Positions 7,268 to 15,622 of a DNA stretch of 16,357 nucleotides are shown here, piece after piece. The notes under the pieces were generated by a model that had not been told where the DNA came from, did no database searches, and saw only the letters and a list, made by a program, of their open reading frames with translations. Source of the DNA: JBEKEX01 sp050013615 (GTDB lineage: Bacteria; Chloroflexota; Anaerolineae; Anaerolineales; Anaerolineaceae); assembly GCA_050013615.1 (NCBI GenBank), contig JBEKEX010000033.1, positions 1-16,357 of the forward strand, written 5' to 3'. The position numbers were made by a program, and so were the translations under genes. The stretch's first letter is position 1. Every line of letters starts with the position of its first letter.

Positions 7268-9175
7268 ATGACAGTAACCGAAGAGATCAAATCCCGCCTC
7301 GATATCGTCGACCTGGTGTCGCAATCCGTCAAACTGCGCAAGACCGGCAAGAACTACTCCGGTTTCTGCCCCTTTCATTCCAACACGCGCACGCCGGCTT
7401 TCGTGGTCTTCCCTGATTCCGGCACGTGGCGTTGCTTCGGCGAATGCAACGAGGGCGGCGACATCTTCCGCTTTGTGATGAAGAAAGAGGGCTGGGATTT
7501 TCCCACCACGCTGCGCTATCTGGCGGACAAGGCCGGCGTGCAGCTCGCACCGGTCAACCCCCAACAGCAGGTTGAAGAAGAAGAACATGCCCGGCTGCGC
7601 ACCTTGCTGGAGGATGCGGTCACTTTCTATCGCCACAACCTGCTGCAAAACCCTGCCGGCCAAGCGGCGTTGGAATATATCAAGAAACGTGGTCTCACTC
7701 CTGAAAGCATCGAGACGTATGGGCTGGGTTATGCCCCCAATTCCTGGGAGGCGGCCATCCAATATTTCAACCAAAAAGGGTATACCAACGAGGAGCTCGT
7801 CCAGGCGGGCATGGTGAGTGAGCGGGATAGTGGCGGCGTTTACGACCGCTTCCGCAACCGTATCATGTTCCCCATCCGCGATGCCACCGGCAAAATGGCC
7901 GGCTTCGGCGCCCGCATCCTAGACCCCAACGACGTGCCGAAGTTCATCAACACTGCCCAAACGGTGCTGTTCGATAAAGGACGATTGCTCTATGGCCTGG
8001 ACCAGGCGCGCAAAGCCATCCGCGCCCAAGATCAGGCCGTCATCGTGGAAGGTTATTTGGACGTTATCGTTGTGCACCAGGGTGGATACCCCAACGTCGT
8101 CTCACCCATGGGCACTGCCCTGACCGAAGACCAATTGCGCCTGCTCAAGCGCTTTACCCGCCGCATTGTGCTGGCGCTGGATGCCGATGCCGCCGGCGAG
8201 AAAGCCACCCTGCGCGGCCTGGATTTGGCGCGCCAGGCGTTGGACCATGAAGGTGAGTTGGTTTTCGATGCGCGCGGCCTACTTCACAATGAGGCTCGTC
8301 TGCAGGCCGACGTGCGTGTGACCACGCTACCCCCCGGTAAAGACCCCGACGAAGTGGTACTGGCCGACCCGGCCGAATGGGGACGCATCCTGGCCAACGC
8401 CAAGCCCATCGTACTGCACGTGATGGAAACTTTAGCTGCCAGCCGCGACCTGAACGACCCCAAGGAAAAAAGTGCTGTAGCAGCCCAGGTGCTGCCGTTG
8501 ATCGCTGACGTGCCCAACCCGGTCGAGCGTGACGCCTATCGCCAACAACTGGCACGTCTGCTCAAGGTGGACGAGCGCGCCCTGGTAGGCGCATCCCAGC
8601 CGCAACCGCGCAGCCACCGCCGGCCGGCGAACGTCGAACGGCCGCAGCGACGGGAGAGCGCCGTCCTGCAGGCCACTTCCGCCAGCAGCGCCGTCGACCT
8701 CGAAAAACACTGCCTGCGATTGTTGTTACGCTTGCCCGACATGGTCTACAAAATGGACCGCTCGCTGCAGGAAGCCCACCTGGGGCGATTCTCCATCCAG
8801 GATTTCGAGCAGGCGGATAACCAAACCCTGGCGCGCTTGATATTGAGTTCTTTGGAGCAGGAAAAGATGGATCCCCTGGAATTTATCCAGTCCGAGTTGC
8901 CGGAAGATCTGGCCGAATTGGCCGGCGAATTGAACCAACCCTTGCCCGAAGGCGAGCCGGGCCCCGAGCGGCGCGTCGAAGATCTCATCCGCACCTTGCT
9001 GCGTCTACGCCTATTGCGCGTCAACGAAAGCATCAATCAACTCCGCTATCTGCAGGAAGATGCCCAACAACAAGGGGAGATGCGCCTGAACCCCTACCAG
9101 GAGATCATCCTGCAATATACCCAAACGCGTGCCCGCCTGGACCAGGCGTTGGCGCGACCGGTACAAGCGGTCTAA
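7268..9175 (+). CDS. dnaG: DNA primase DnaG
   Basis: Synthesises the RNA primers for replication and works with the DnaB helicase. The 635-residue length is normal. The N-terminal zinc-binding domain reads CPFH (Cys34, His37) and then CFGEC (Cys56, Cys60), a spacing of three residues between the last two cysteines where many DnaG proteins have two. The core includes the RNA-polymerase basic patch region with GFGARIL (212-218). The TOPRIM catalytic motifs follow: EGYLD (261-265, catalytic Glu261) and LALDADAAG (302-310, Asp305 and Asp307). A Gln/Arg/Pro-rich linker near 455-480 precedes the C-terminal DnaB-binding domain. The ATG at 7268 fits the family N-terminus (TVTEEIKSRLDIVDLV); no clear Shine-Dalgarno sequence precedes it. 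rpoD follows after 63 bases, the usual macromolecular synthesis arrangement without rpsU. Confidence 0.97.
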   Translation: MTVTEEIKSRLDIVDLVSQSVKLRKTGKNYSGFCPFHSNTRTPAFVVFPDSGTWRCFGECNEGGDIFRFVMKKEGWDFPTTLRYLADKAGVQLAPVNPQQQVEEEEHARLRTLLEDAVTFYRHNLLQNPAGQAALEYIKKRGLTPESIETYGLGYAPNSWEAAIQYFNQKGYTNEELVQAGMVSERDSGGVYDRFRNRIMFPIRDATGKMAGFGARILDPNDVPKFINTAQTVLFDKGRLLYGLDQARKAIRAQDQAVIVEGYLDVIVVHQGGYPNVVSPMGTALTEDQLRLLKRFTRRIVLALDADAAGEKATLRGLDLARQALDHEGELVFDARGLLHNEARLQADVRVTTLPPGKDPDEVVLADPAEWGRILANAKPIVLHVMETLAASRDLNDPKEKSAVAAQVLPLIADVPNPVERDAYRQQLARLLKVDERALVGASQPQPRSHRRPANVERPQRRESAVLQATSASSAVDLEKHCLRLLLRLPDMVYKMDRSLQEAHLGRFSIQDFEQADNQTLARLILSSLEQEKMDPLEFIQSELPEDLAELAGELNQPLPEGEPGPERRVEDLIRTLLRLRLLRVNESINQLRYLQEDAQQQGEMRLNPYQEIILQYTQTRARLDQALARPVQAV

Positions 9176-9204
9176 TCGTATGCCAGATGTAAAGCGCTAA
9201 CGAC

Positions 9205-9231
9205 TTGCGAAACTTTATCTTATGGTATAGT
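9205..9231 (+). promoter_or_regulatory. Extended -10 promoter of rpoD, predicted leaderless start
   Basis: TGGTATAGT (9223-9231) combines a TGn extension with the -10 hexamer TATAGT at 9226-9231. A partial -35, TTGCGA, sits at 9205-9210 with a short 15-base spacer. The expected transcription start, about seven bases after the hexamer, falls at 9238-9239, on the rpoD ATG (9239). No Shine-Dalgarno sequence precedes that ATG, so the mRNA from this promoter would be leaderless. rpoD may also be read through from dnaG. Confidence 0.5.
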
Positions 9232-9238
9232 TAATCCC

Positions 9239-10894
<1,656 letters not shown>

Positions 10895-10902
10895 ACAATC
10901 AT

Positions 10903-10931
10903 GTAGGGGCGACCCGCCGGGTCGCCCCTAC
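10903..10931 (+). terminator. Perfect 13-bp palindrome after rpoD, probable terminator and possible dispersed repeat
   Basis: GTAGGGGCGACCC (10903-10915) pairs perfectly with GGGTCGCCCCTAC (10919-10931) around the loop GCC, eight bases after the rpoD stop. The following TATATTATTTT is T-rich, so an intrinsic terminator acting on rpoD, and separating it from the nuo operon, is plausible. From memory, closely similar GTAGGGGCGACCC palindromes recur in intergenic DNA of Chloroflexota and some cyanobacteria, so it may be one copy of a REP-like family; only one copy is visible here. Confidence 0.75.
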
Positions 10932-10966
10932 TATATTATTTTGAATGTTCGAAGGTCGTTACGCGG

Positions 10967-10996
10967 TTGTTTCGAATTTTCGCATTATGATATACT
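10967..10996 (+). promoter_or_regulatory. Probable promoter of the nuo operon
   Basis: TGATATACT (10988-10996) gives a TGn-extended -10, hexamer TATACT at 10991-10996. A half-matching -35, TTGTTT, sits at 10967-10972 with an 18-base spacer. Transcription would begin near 11003, with a leader of about 38 bases that contains the GAGG ribosome binding site (11031-11034) of nuoA. The surrounding AT-rich DNA, just after the rpoD terminator-like palindrome, fits an operon promoter. Confidence 0.55.
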
Positions 10997-11040
10997 TAAT
11001 TTACAAATCCGACTAACTAGGTAAAATTACGAGGCTCTAA

Positions 11041-11418
11041 ATGTTGGAGCAATATCTTCCCTACCTGTCCAATTATCTGCCGCTTTTCATGCTGCTGCTG
11101 ATTGCCGCACTGACAGGGTTCATTGCAGTTGGGTTGGGATATACGTTTGGACCGCGTCATCCCACGCAGAAAAAAGGTGCTCCCTACGAGAGTGGTATGG
11201 TGCCCTACGGGCCGGGCCAGCGGCGTGTGTCGGTGCGCTACTACCTGATCGCAGTGTTGTTCATCCTGTTCGACGTCGAAGTGGTTTTCATCCTGCCGTA
11301 TGCGCTGGTCGTACGTGACCTGGGAGTGGGCGGGTTGGTGGAGATGTTCCTTTTTATCCTCATCTTAGTGGTGGGCCTTGTGTACGCCTGGAAGAAAGGG
11401 GCATTGGAATGGGATTAG
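11041..11418 (+). CDS. nuoA: NADH-quinone oxidoreductase subunit A
   Basis: Small membrane subunit of respiratory complex I, located where the membrane arm meets the peripheral arm, near the quinone channel. At 125 residues with three hydrophobic helices (about 13-35, 67-88 and 96-115) it is standard for NuoA/NdhC. Family motifs are YESGMVPYGPGQ in the loop between helices 1 and 2 (conserved YECG-like position; here Ser replaces the usual Cys) and RYYLIAVLFILFDVEVVFILP, of which the FDVEVVF core carries the conserved acidic residues. The ATG at 11041 has GAGG at 11031-11034 upstream. It is the first gene of the operon and overlaps nuoB by 10 bases. Confidence 0.96.
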   Translation: MLEQYLPYLSNYLPLFMLLLIAALTGFIAVGLGYTFGPRHPTQKKGAPYESGMVPYGPGQRRVSVRYYLIAVLFILFDVEVVFILPYALVVRDLGVGGLVEMFLFILILVVGLVYAWKKGALEWD

Positions 11419-11891
11419 AGCAAAAAGCCGGTAACATGGGGATCGTGACCGCCAGGTTGGAAGATGTGGTCAATTGGGCGCGCACCAATTCCCTGTGGCC
11501 GATGTTGTTCGGTTTGGCTTGCTGCGCCATCGAGATGATGTCAGCGCAAGCCTCCAATTATGATTTGAGCCGCTTCGGGATGGAGTTGATGCGGGCCAGC
11601 CCGCGCCAATCGGATTTGATGATCGTTGCCGGGCGGGTGTCGCGCAAAATGGCGCCGGTGCTGCGCCAGCTCTATGACCAAATGCCGGACCCCAAGTGGG
11701 TCATTGCCATGGGCGACTGCGCTTCATGTGGTGGAGTATTCAATAATTATGCCATCCTGCAGGGTGTGGATGAGATCGTTCCGGTGGATGTCTATGTTGC
11801 CGGGTGTCCGCCGCGGCCTGAAGGGTTGATCCATGGCATTTTGACGTTGGATGAAAAGGTAAAGCAGGAAAAATTAAAGAATTGGGCATAA
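11409..11891 (+). CDS. nuoB: NADH-quinone oxidoreductase subunit B
   Basis: Peripheral-arm subunit of complex I that holds iron-sulfur cluster N2, the last electron carrier before quinone. It has 160 residues. The four N2 ligands are all present: tandem Cys38-Cys39 (GLACCAIEMM), Cys104 (GDCASCGG) and Cys133 (VAGCPPRPEGL), at the family spacings. The ATG at 11409 overlaps the nuoA stop by 10 bases and has AAAGGGG at 11395-11401 upstream; a later ATG at 11436 is less likely. NuoB pairs with NuoD, encoded two genes downstream. TAA at 11889; the gap to nuoC is unusually long for this operon. Confidence 0.97.
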   Translation: MGLEQKAGNMGIVTARLEDVVNWARTNSLWPMLFGLACCAIEMMSAQASNYDLSRFGMELMRASPRQSDLMIVAGRVSRKMAPVLRQLYDQMPDPKWVIAMGDCASCGGVFNNYAILQGVDEIVPVDVYVAGCPPRPEGLIHGILTLDEKVKQEKLKNWA

Positions 11892-11975
11892 AATATTAAG
11901 GCTTCTGCACTGGGGAAATGCCAGTGATGTAAACTGTTTTCCATCTAGTGCTTGCGGCTGTTTGAGGTGAATATC
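11892..11975. other. Gap nuoB-nuoC with a small hairpin
   Basis: 84 bases without a gene inside an otherwise tight operon. CACTGG (11908-11913) can pair with CCAGTG (11921-11926) around a 7-base loop. It is too weak and lacks a U-tract for termination; it might affect message stability or processing. The nuoC ribosome binding site GAGGTGA ends the gap at 11964-11970. Confidence 0.5.
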
Positions 11976-12488
11976 ATGGAAGATCTGCTAAAACCAATTA
12001 CAGAAACCATTCACCAACGGTTCGGGGTTGAAGCGCACGAGTCGCATGGCCTGGTGTCCCTCACGATCCATCCGGAGCAGCTCATCTCGCTGGTCAAAAC
12101 GCTGCGCAACGAGTTCAAGTTCGACATGCTGGCAGCCGAGACCGCCGTAGATTACTGGCCGGAACAATCACCGCGCTTTCATATGATCTATGAGCTCTAT
12201 TCCACGCCGCAAAATATCGGCCTGGAACTGCGCGTGCCGTTGGACGGGAATGCACCCAGCCTGCCCACGCTGGAGATCCTTTACGCCAATGCCAACTGGC
12301 ATGAGCGCGAGGTGTGGGATATGTTCGGCATCAAATTCGAAGGTCATTCCGATCTGCGGCGCATTTTGATGCCGTTCGATTGGGAAGGCCATCCCCTGCG
12401 TAAGGATTACCCGCTGGGATACGAAGAGCTGCAATTCACATTCAACTTCGACCAGGTCATGATCCACAAGCCGCACCCAAAATCATGA
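11976..12488 (+). CDS. nuoC: NADH-quinone oxidoreductase subunit C
   Basis: Peripheral-arm (30-kDa type) subunit of complex I, without cofactors, that packs against NuoD and NuoB. From the ATG at 11976 it has 170 residues. That start is chosen because GAGGTGA (11964-11970) lies five bases ahead; the frame stays open up to a TTG at 11952, but that would put the ribosome binding site inside the gene. The family signature is clear near the C-terminus: YANANWHEREVWDMFGI, then FEGHSDLRRIL and DWEGHPLRKDYPL. NuoC is separate from NuoD here, unlike the fused NuoCD of E. coli. Confidence 0.95.
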   Translation: MEDLLKPITETIHQRFGVEAHESHGLVSLTIHPEQLISLVKTLRNEFKFDMLAAETAVDYWPEQSPRFHMIYELYSTPQNIGLELRVPLDGNAPSLPTLEILYANANWHEREVWDMFGIKFEGHSDLRRILMPFDWEGHPLRKDYPLGYEELQFTFNFDQVMIHKPHPKS

Positions 12489-12519
12489 AGATGCATGCCA
12501 TGTTTCAACGGATGGAATT

Positions 12520-13749
12520 ATGCCCGATTACCGTGAAGTAACCTTGGAAGACCTTCGCAACCTGGTGACCGACCGGGCCGTGACCGGCGAGACCATGCTG
12601 CTCAACATGGGGCCGCAGCACCCCAGTACCCATGGGGTATTACGCCTGCTGCTGGAGTTGGACGGCGAGATCGTGTTGAACTGCATCCCGGATATCGGCT
12701 TCCTGCATACCGGCGTCGAAAAGAATATGGAAGCCAAGACGTATCAGAAGGCCGAGGTGATGACCGACCGACTGGATTACCTGGACCCGCTCGGCAACAA
12801 CCTGGCCTACTGCCTGGCCGTGGAAAAATTATTAGACCTGGATGTGCCACCGCGCGCTCAGGCCATCCGCGTGCTGCTCACTGAGCTGACTCGCTTGAAC
12901 TCACACCTGCTTTGGCTGGGCACATCTGCCCTCGACCTGGCTGCCATGTCGGTGTTCCTTTACTGTATGCGCGAGCGCGAGATCATCCTGGACATCTTCG
13001 AGCTATGCTCCGGGGCGCGCATGATGACCACCTATTTCCGCCCAGGTGGGTTGTGGCGCGATGTGCCGGTGGAGTTCGAGCAGGCAGTGCGTAACTTCTT
13101 GAGAATCTTCCCCAAACGCATCGATGAGTATGAGTCGCTGCTCACCAAGAACCTGCTCTTCCGCGACCGTACCCGCAATATCGGCAAGATCTCGGCGGAA
13201 GACTGCATCCGTTACGGCGTTACCGGCCCCATTCTGCGTGCTTCCGGCATGGCCTACGACGTGCGCAAAGTGCGCCCCTACAGTGGCTACGAACAATATG
13301 ATTTCGATATCCCCACTCGCACCGAAGGGGATGTTTATGCGCGTTACCTGGTGCGCATGGAAGAAATGCGGCAATCGGTGCGCATTATCCAACAGGCGCT
13401 CGAGAAGATGCCATTGGGTCCCGTGCGCAGCAACGACCGCAAAGTGGTGCCGCCCCCGCGTTCGGAGATCGGCGTGAGTATGGAAGCGCTTATCCACCAC
13501 TTCAAACTATGGACGGAGGGCTTCCCTGTCTCCAAGGGCAGCACTTACATCACCATCGAATCGCCGAGAGGCGAAATGGGTGTGTATATGGAAAGCGACG
13601 GCGGACCCAAACCGCTACGTGTCCATTACCACACCCCTACATTCGTTAACTTACAAGCTTTGCCGCTGATGGCCCGCAACCATTTCGTTGCCGATGTGGT
13701 CGGCATCATCGGCAGCATTGATGTTGTCTTGGGAGATGCAGACCGGTGA
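12520..13749 (+). CDS. nuoD: NADH-quinone oxidoreductase subunit D
   Basis: The 49-kDa-type subunit of complex I, which with NuoB forms the quinone-reduction site and descends from the large subunit of NiFe hydrogenases. It has 409 residues, the usual length for an unfused NuoD. Motifs: GPQHPSTHGVLRL (about residues 31-43; the HxxxH-region histidines line the quinone site), PDIGFLHTGVEKNMEAKTY, DRLDYLDPLGNN, NSHLLWLG and RPGGLWRD. Near the end are ESPRGEMGVY and the C-terminal DVVLGDADR; all hydrogenase metal-binding cysteines are absent, as expected for complex I. The start at 12520 has only a weak GGATGGA upstream. The stop overlaps the nuoE GTG start as GTGA. Confidence 0.97.
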   Translation: MPDYREVTLEDLRNLVTDRAVTGETMLLNMGPQHPSTHGVLRLLLELDGEIVLNCIPDIGFLHTGVEKNMEAKTYQKAEVMTDRLDYLDPLGNNLAYCLAVEKLLDLDVPPRAQAIRVLLTELTRLNSHLLWLGTSALDLAAMSVFLYCMREREIILDIFELCSGARMMTTYFRPGGLWRDVPVEFEQAVRNFLRIFPKRIDEYESLLTKNLLFRDRTRNIGKISAEDCIRYGVTGPILRASGMAYDVRKVRPYSGYEQYDFDIPTRTEGDVYARYLVRMEEMRQSVRIIQQALEKMPLGPVRSNDRKVVPPPRSEIGVSMEALIHHFKLWTEGFPVSKGSTYITIESPRGEMGVYMESDGGPKPLRVHYHTPTFVNLQALPLMARNHFVADVVGIIGSIDVVLGDADR

Positions 13750-14261
13750 ACCAGTTGCTCAACCAATTCTCAGACGAAGTCCAGGCCATCCTGGCTAAGT
13801 ACCCAACCGGCCGGCAGCGGTCGGCGGTCATGCCGCTCCTCCACCTGGCGCAGCGCCAGAACGGCTATATTACCAAACAAACGCTCGCCGACATTGCCGA
13901 CATCTTGGGCATCTCGACGACCGACGTGGCGTCCATCGTTGGTTTTTACACGCTTTATCACGAAGATGGCGGACGCTACCACATCCAGGTCTGCACGGAC
14001 CTACCCTGTGCTCTGCGCGGGGCAGATGAATTCCTGCAGAAGCTTTGCGACAACCTGGGCATCAAAGTGGGCGAGACCACCCCGGATGGGCTGGTTACGA
14101 TCGAGGAAGTCACCTGCCTGGCCGGTTGCCATCGGGCACCCATGTTCCAACTGCAAGGTGATGGCGAGCTCACCTACCACGAAAACCAGACTGTCGACAG
14201 CGCCTTGGAGCTGATCGACGGGTTGAAACAATCTGCCGGTGCAAAGGAGGGGAAGCGATGA
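13746..14261 (+). CDS. nuoE: NADH-quinone oxidoreductase subunit E (24-kDa type)
   Basis: Thioredoxin-fold subunit of the NADH-oxidising module of complex I, carrying the [2Fe-2S] cluster N1a. It has 171 residues. The helical N-terminal part (QRSAVMPLLHLAQRQNGYI) is typical. The four ligands are Cys83 and Cys88 (CTDLPC) and Cys124 and Cys128 (CLAGC). The first pair usually has a C-x4-C spacing, which is kept. The start is a GTG at 13746 overlapping the nuoD stop by four bases, with GGGAGAT at 13731-13737 as ribosome binding site. The end overlaps nuoF as ATGA, so D, E and F are likely translationally coupled and made in fixed proportion. Confidence 0.96.
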   Translation: MNQLLNQFSDEVQAILAKYPTGRQRSAVMPLLHLAQRQNGYITKQTLADIADILGISTTDVASIVGFYTLYHEDGGRYHIQVCTDLPCALRGADEFLQKLCDNLGIKVGETTPDGLVTIEEVTCLAGCHRAPMFQLQGDGELTYHENQTVDSALELIDGLKQSAGAKEGKR

Positions 14262-15535
14262 GCGACTACATCCTCCTCCGCCACCGGGATATCCCTCACA
14301 TCGACCAATTGGAAGTCTATCGCCGGCACGATGGGTTCGAAGCCTTCCGCAAGGCGGTCACGGCGATGCAGCCTGCCGACGTCACCAATGAGGTCAAAGC
14401 CTCCGGCTTGCGCGGGCGCGGCGGGGCGGGTTTCCCAACCGGCACCAAGTGGAGCTTTCTACCCAACAACCTCTGGCCGCACTACGTGGTTGCCAACGCC
14501 GACGAATCCGAGCCAGGCACCTTCAAGGACCGCGAGATCCTGGAAGGCAATCCTTTCCAATTCCTCGAAGGTCTGATGATCGCCTCCTACGCTGTGCAGG
14601 CCAATGCCGCGTACATTTATCTACGTGGCGAGTTCTGGCAGATCGCTGCCGAGCTGGATAAACGCATCGCTGATCTGGAGAGGGCCGGCCTGCTGGGCGA
14701 GAACTTATTCGGTACGTCATATTCTCTGCACGTCTACACCCACCTGGGCGCTGGTGCTTATATCTGCGGCGAGGAAAGCGCCCTGCTCGAATCGCTCGAA
14801 GGTAAGCTCGGCCAGCCGCGCTTGCGCCCGCCGTTCCCGGCCGTTTCCGGCCTGTATGGCAAGCCCACGGTGATCAACAATGTGGAAACGCTCACCAACC
14901 TCCCTCCCATTCTGCACAAGGGTGCGGCCTGGTACAAGAGCATTGGCACCGAGAAAAGCCCCGGGGTGAAGATCTTCTGCCTTTCCGGCAACGTGAACAA
15001 CCCGGGTAACTACGAGCTGCCCTTGGGCACCACCTTCCGGCATCTGATCTACGACCTGGGGGGAGGCATCCCGGAGGGTAAAAAGATCAAAGCCATCATG
15101 CCCGCCGGCGCGTCTTCATTTATTATCCCCGCAACGGATAAGGCGCTGGATACTCCCATGGATTACGAATCAGTGCCGGCCCTGGGCGCTCAATTGGGTT
15201 CGGCCTCGGTGATCATTTTGGACGAAAGCGTCAACATCGCCCGCGTGGTCAGTAAGACCGTACACTTTTTCAAACACGAATCCTGCGGCAAATGCACGCC
15301 CTGCCGTGAAGGCACGTACTGGATGGACCACATCACCCAACGCATCGTCGGCGGCAAAGCCGGCCCGGAAGATATCGATCTGTTGGAAGCTGTGGCGAAG
15401 CAGATCCAGGGGAAATGTCTCTGCCCGCTGGGCGAGTTCTCGATCAGCGCCGTGTTGTCCTCGGTCAAACCGTTCCGCCAGGATTTCGAAGATCTAGTGA
15501 CTCACGCGGGCGTGAAGGATGAAGTGTTGGCGTAA
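14258..15535 (+). CDS. nuoF: NADH-quinone oxidoreductase subunit F (51-kDa type)
   Basis: Flavoprotein subunit of complex I that oxidises NADH through FMN and passes electrons to a [4Fe-4S] cluster (N3). It has 425 residues. The glycine-rich GRGGAGFPTGTKW (53-65) contacts the nucleotide/FMN, followed by VVANADESEPGTFKDRE (77-93) and GAYICGEESALLESLEGK (167-184). The N3 ligands are Cys344, Cys347 and Cys350 (ESCGKCTPCREG) with Cys390 (CPLGEFS) as the fourth; an extra Cys388 sits two residues before it. The ATG at 14258 overlaps the nuoE stop (ATGA) and has the best ribosome binding site in the operon, AAGGAGG at 14244-14250. An 87-base gap separates it from nuoG. Confidence 0.97.
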   Translation: MSDYILLRHRDIPHIDQLEVYRRHDGFEAFRKAVTAMQPADVTNEVKASGLRGRGGAGFPTGTKWSFLPNNLWPHYVVANADESEPGTFKDREILEGNPFQFLEGLMIASYAVQANAAYIYLRGEFWQIAAELDKRIADLERAGLLGENLFGTSYSLHVYTHLGAGAYICGEESALLESLEGKLGQPRLRPPFPAVSGLYGKPTVINNVETLTNLPPILHKGAAWYKSIGTEKSPGVKIFCLSGNVNNPGNYELPLGTTFRHLIYDLGGGIPEGKKIKAIMPAGASSFIIPATDKALDTPMDYESVPALGAQLGSASVIILDESVNIARVVSKTVHFFKHESCGKCTPCREGTYWMDHITQRIVGGKAGPEDIDLLEAVAKQIQGKCLCPLGEFSISAVLSSVKPFRQDFEDLVTHAGVKDEVLA

Positions 15536-15622
15536 AAGATGATGGAGTGCCATCCTAATTCAAGTGATACATTTTCTCGTGTTGGGCATTTACCCGCCGG
15601 AGAATAGTTCTAAGGTTACAGT
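15536..15622. other. Gap nuoF-nuoG
   Basis: 87 bases without a gene. The only structure I see is a weak dyad, GATGG (15541-15545) with CCATC (15550-15554), six bases after the nuoF stop. No promoter matching the extended -10 pattern used elsewhere in the window is visible. AAGG at 15612-15615 is the likely nuoG ribosome binding site. Confidence 0.4.

Noticed and set aside
11952..11975. Upstream TTG start for nuoC
   Set aside because: GAGGTGA at 11964-11970 is correctly spaced for the ATG at 11976 and would otherwise lie within the coding region.
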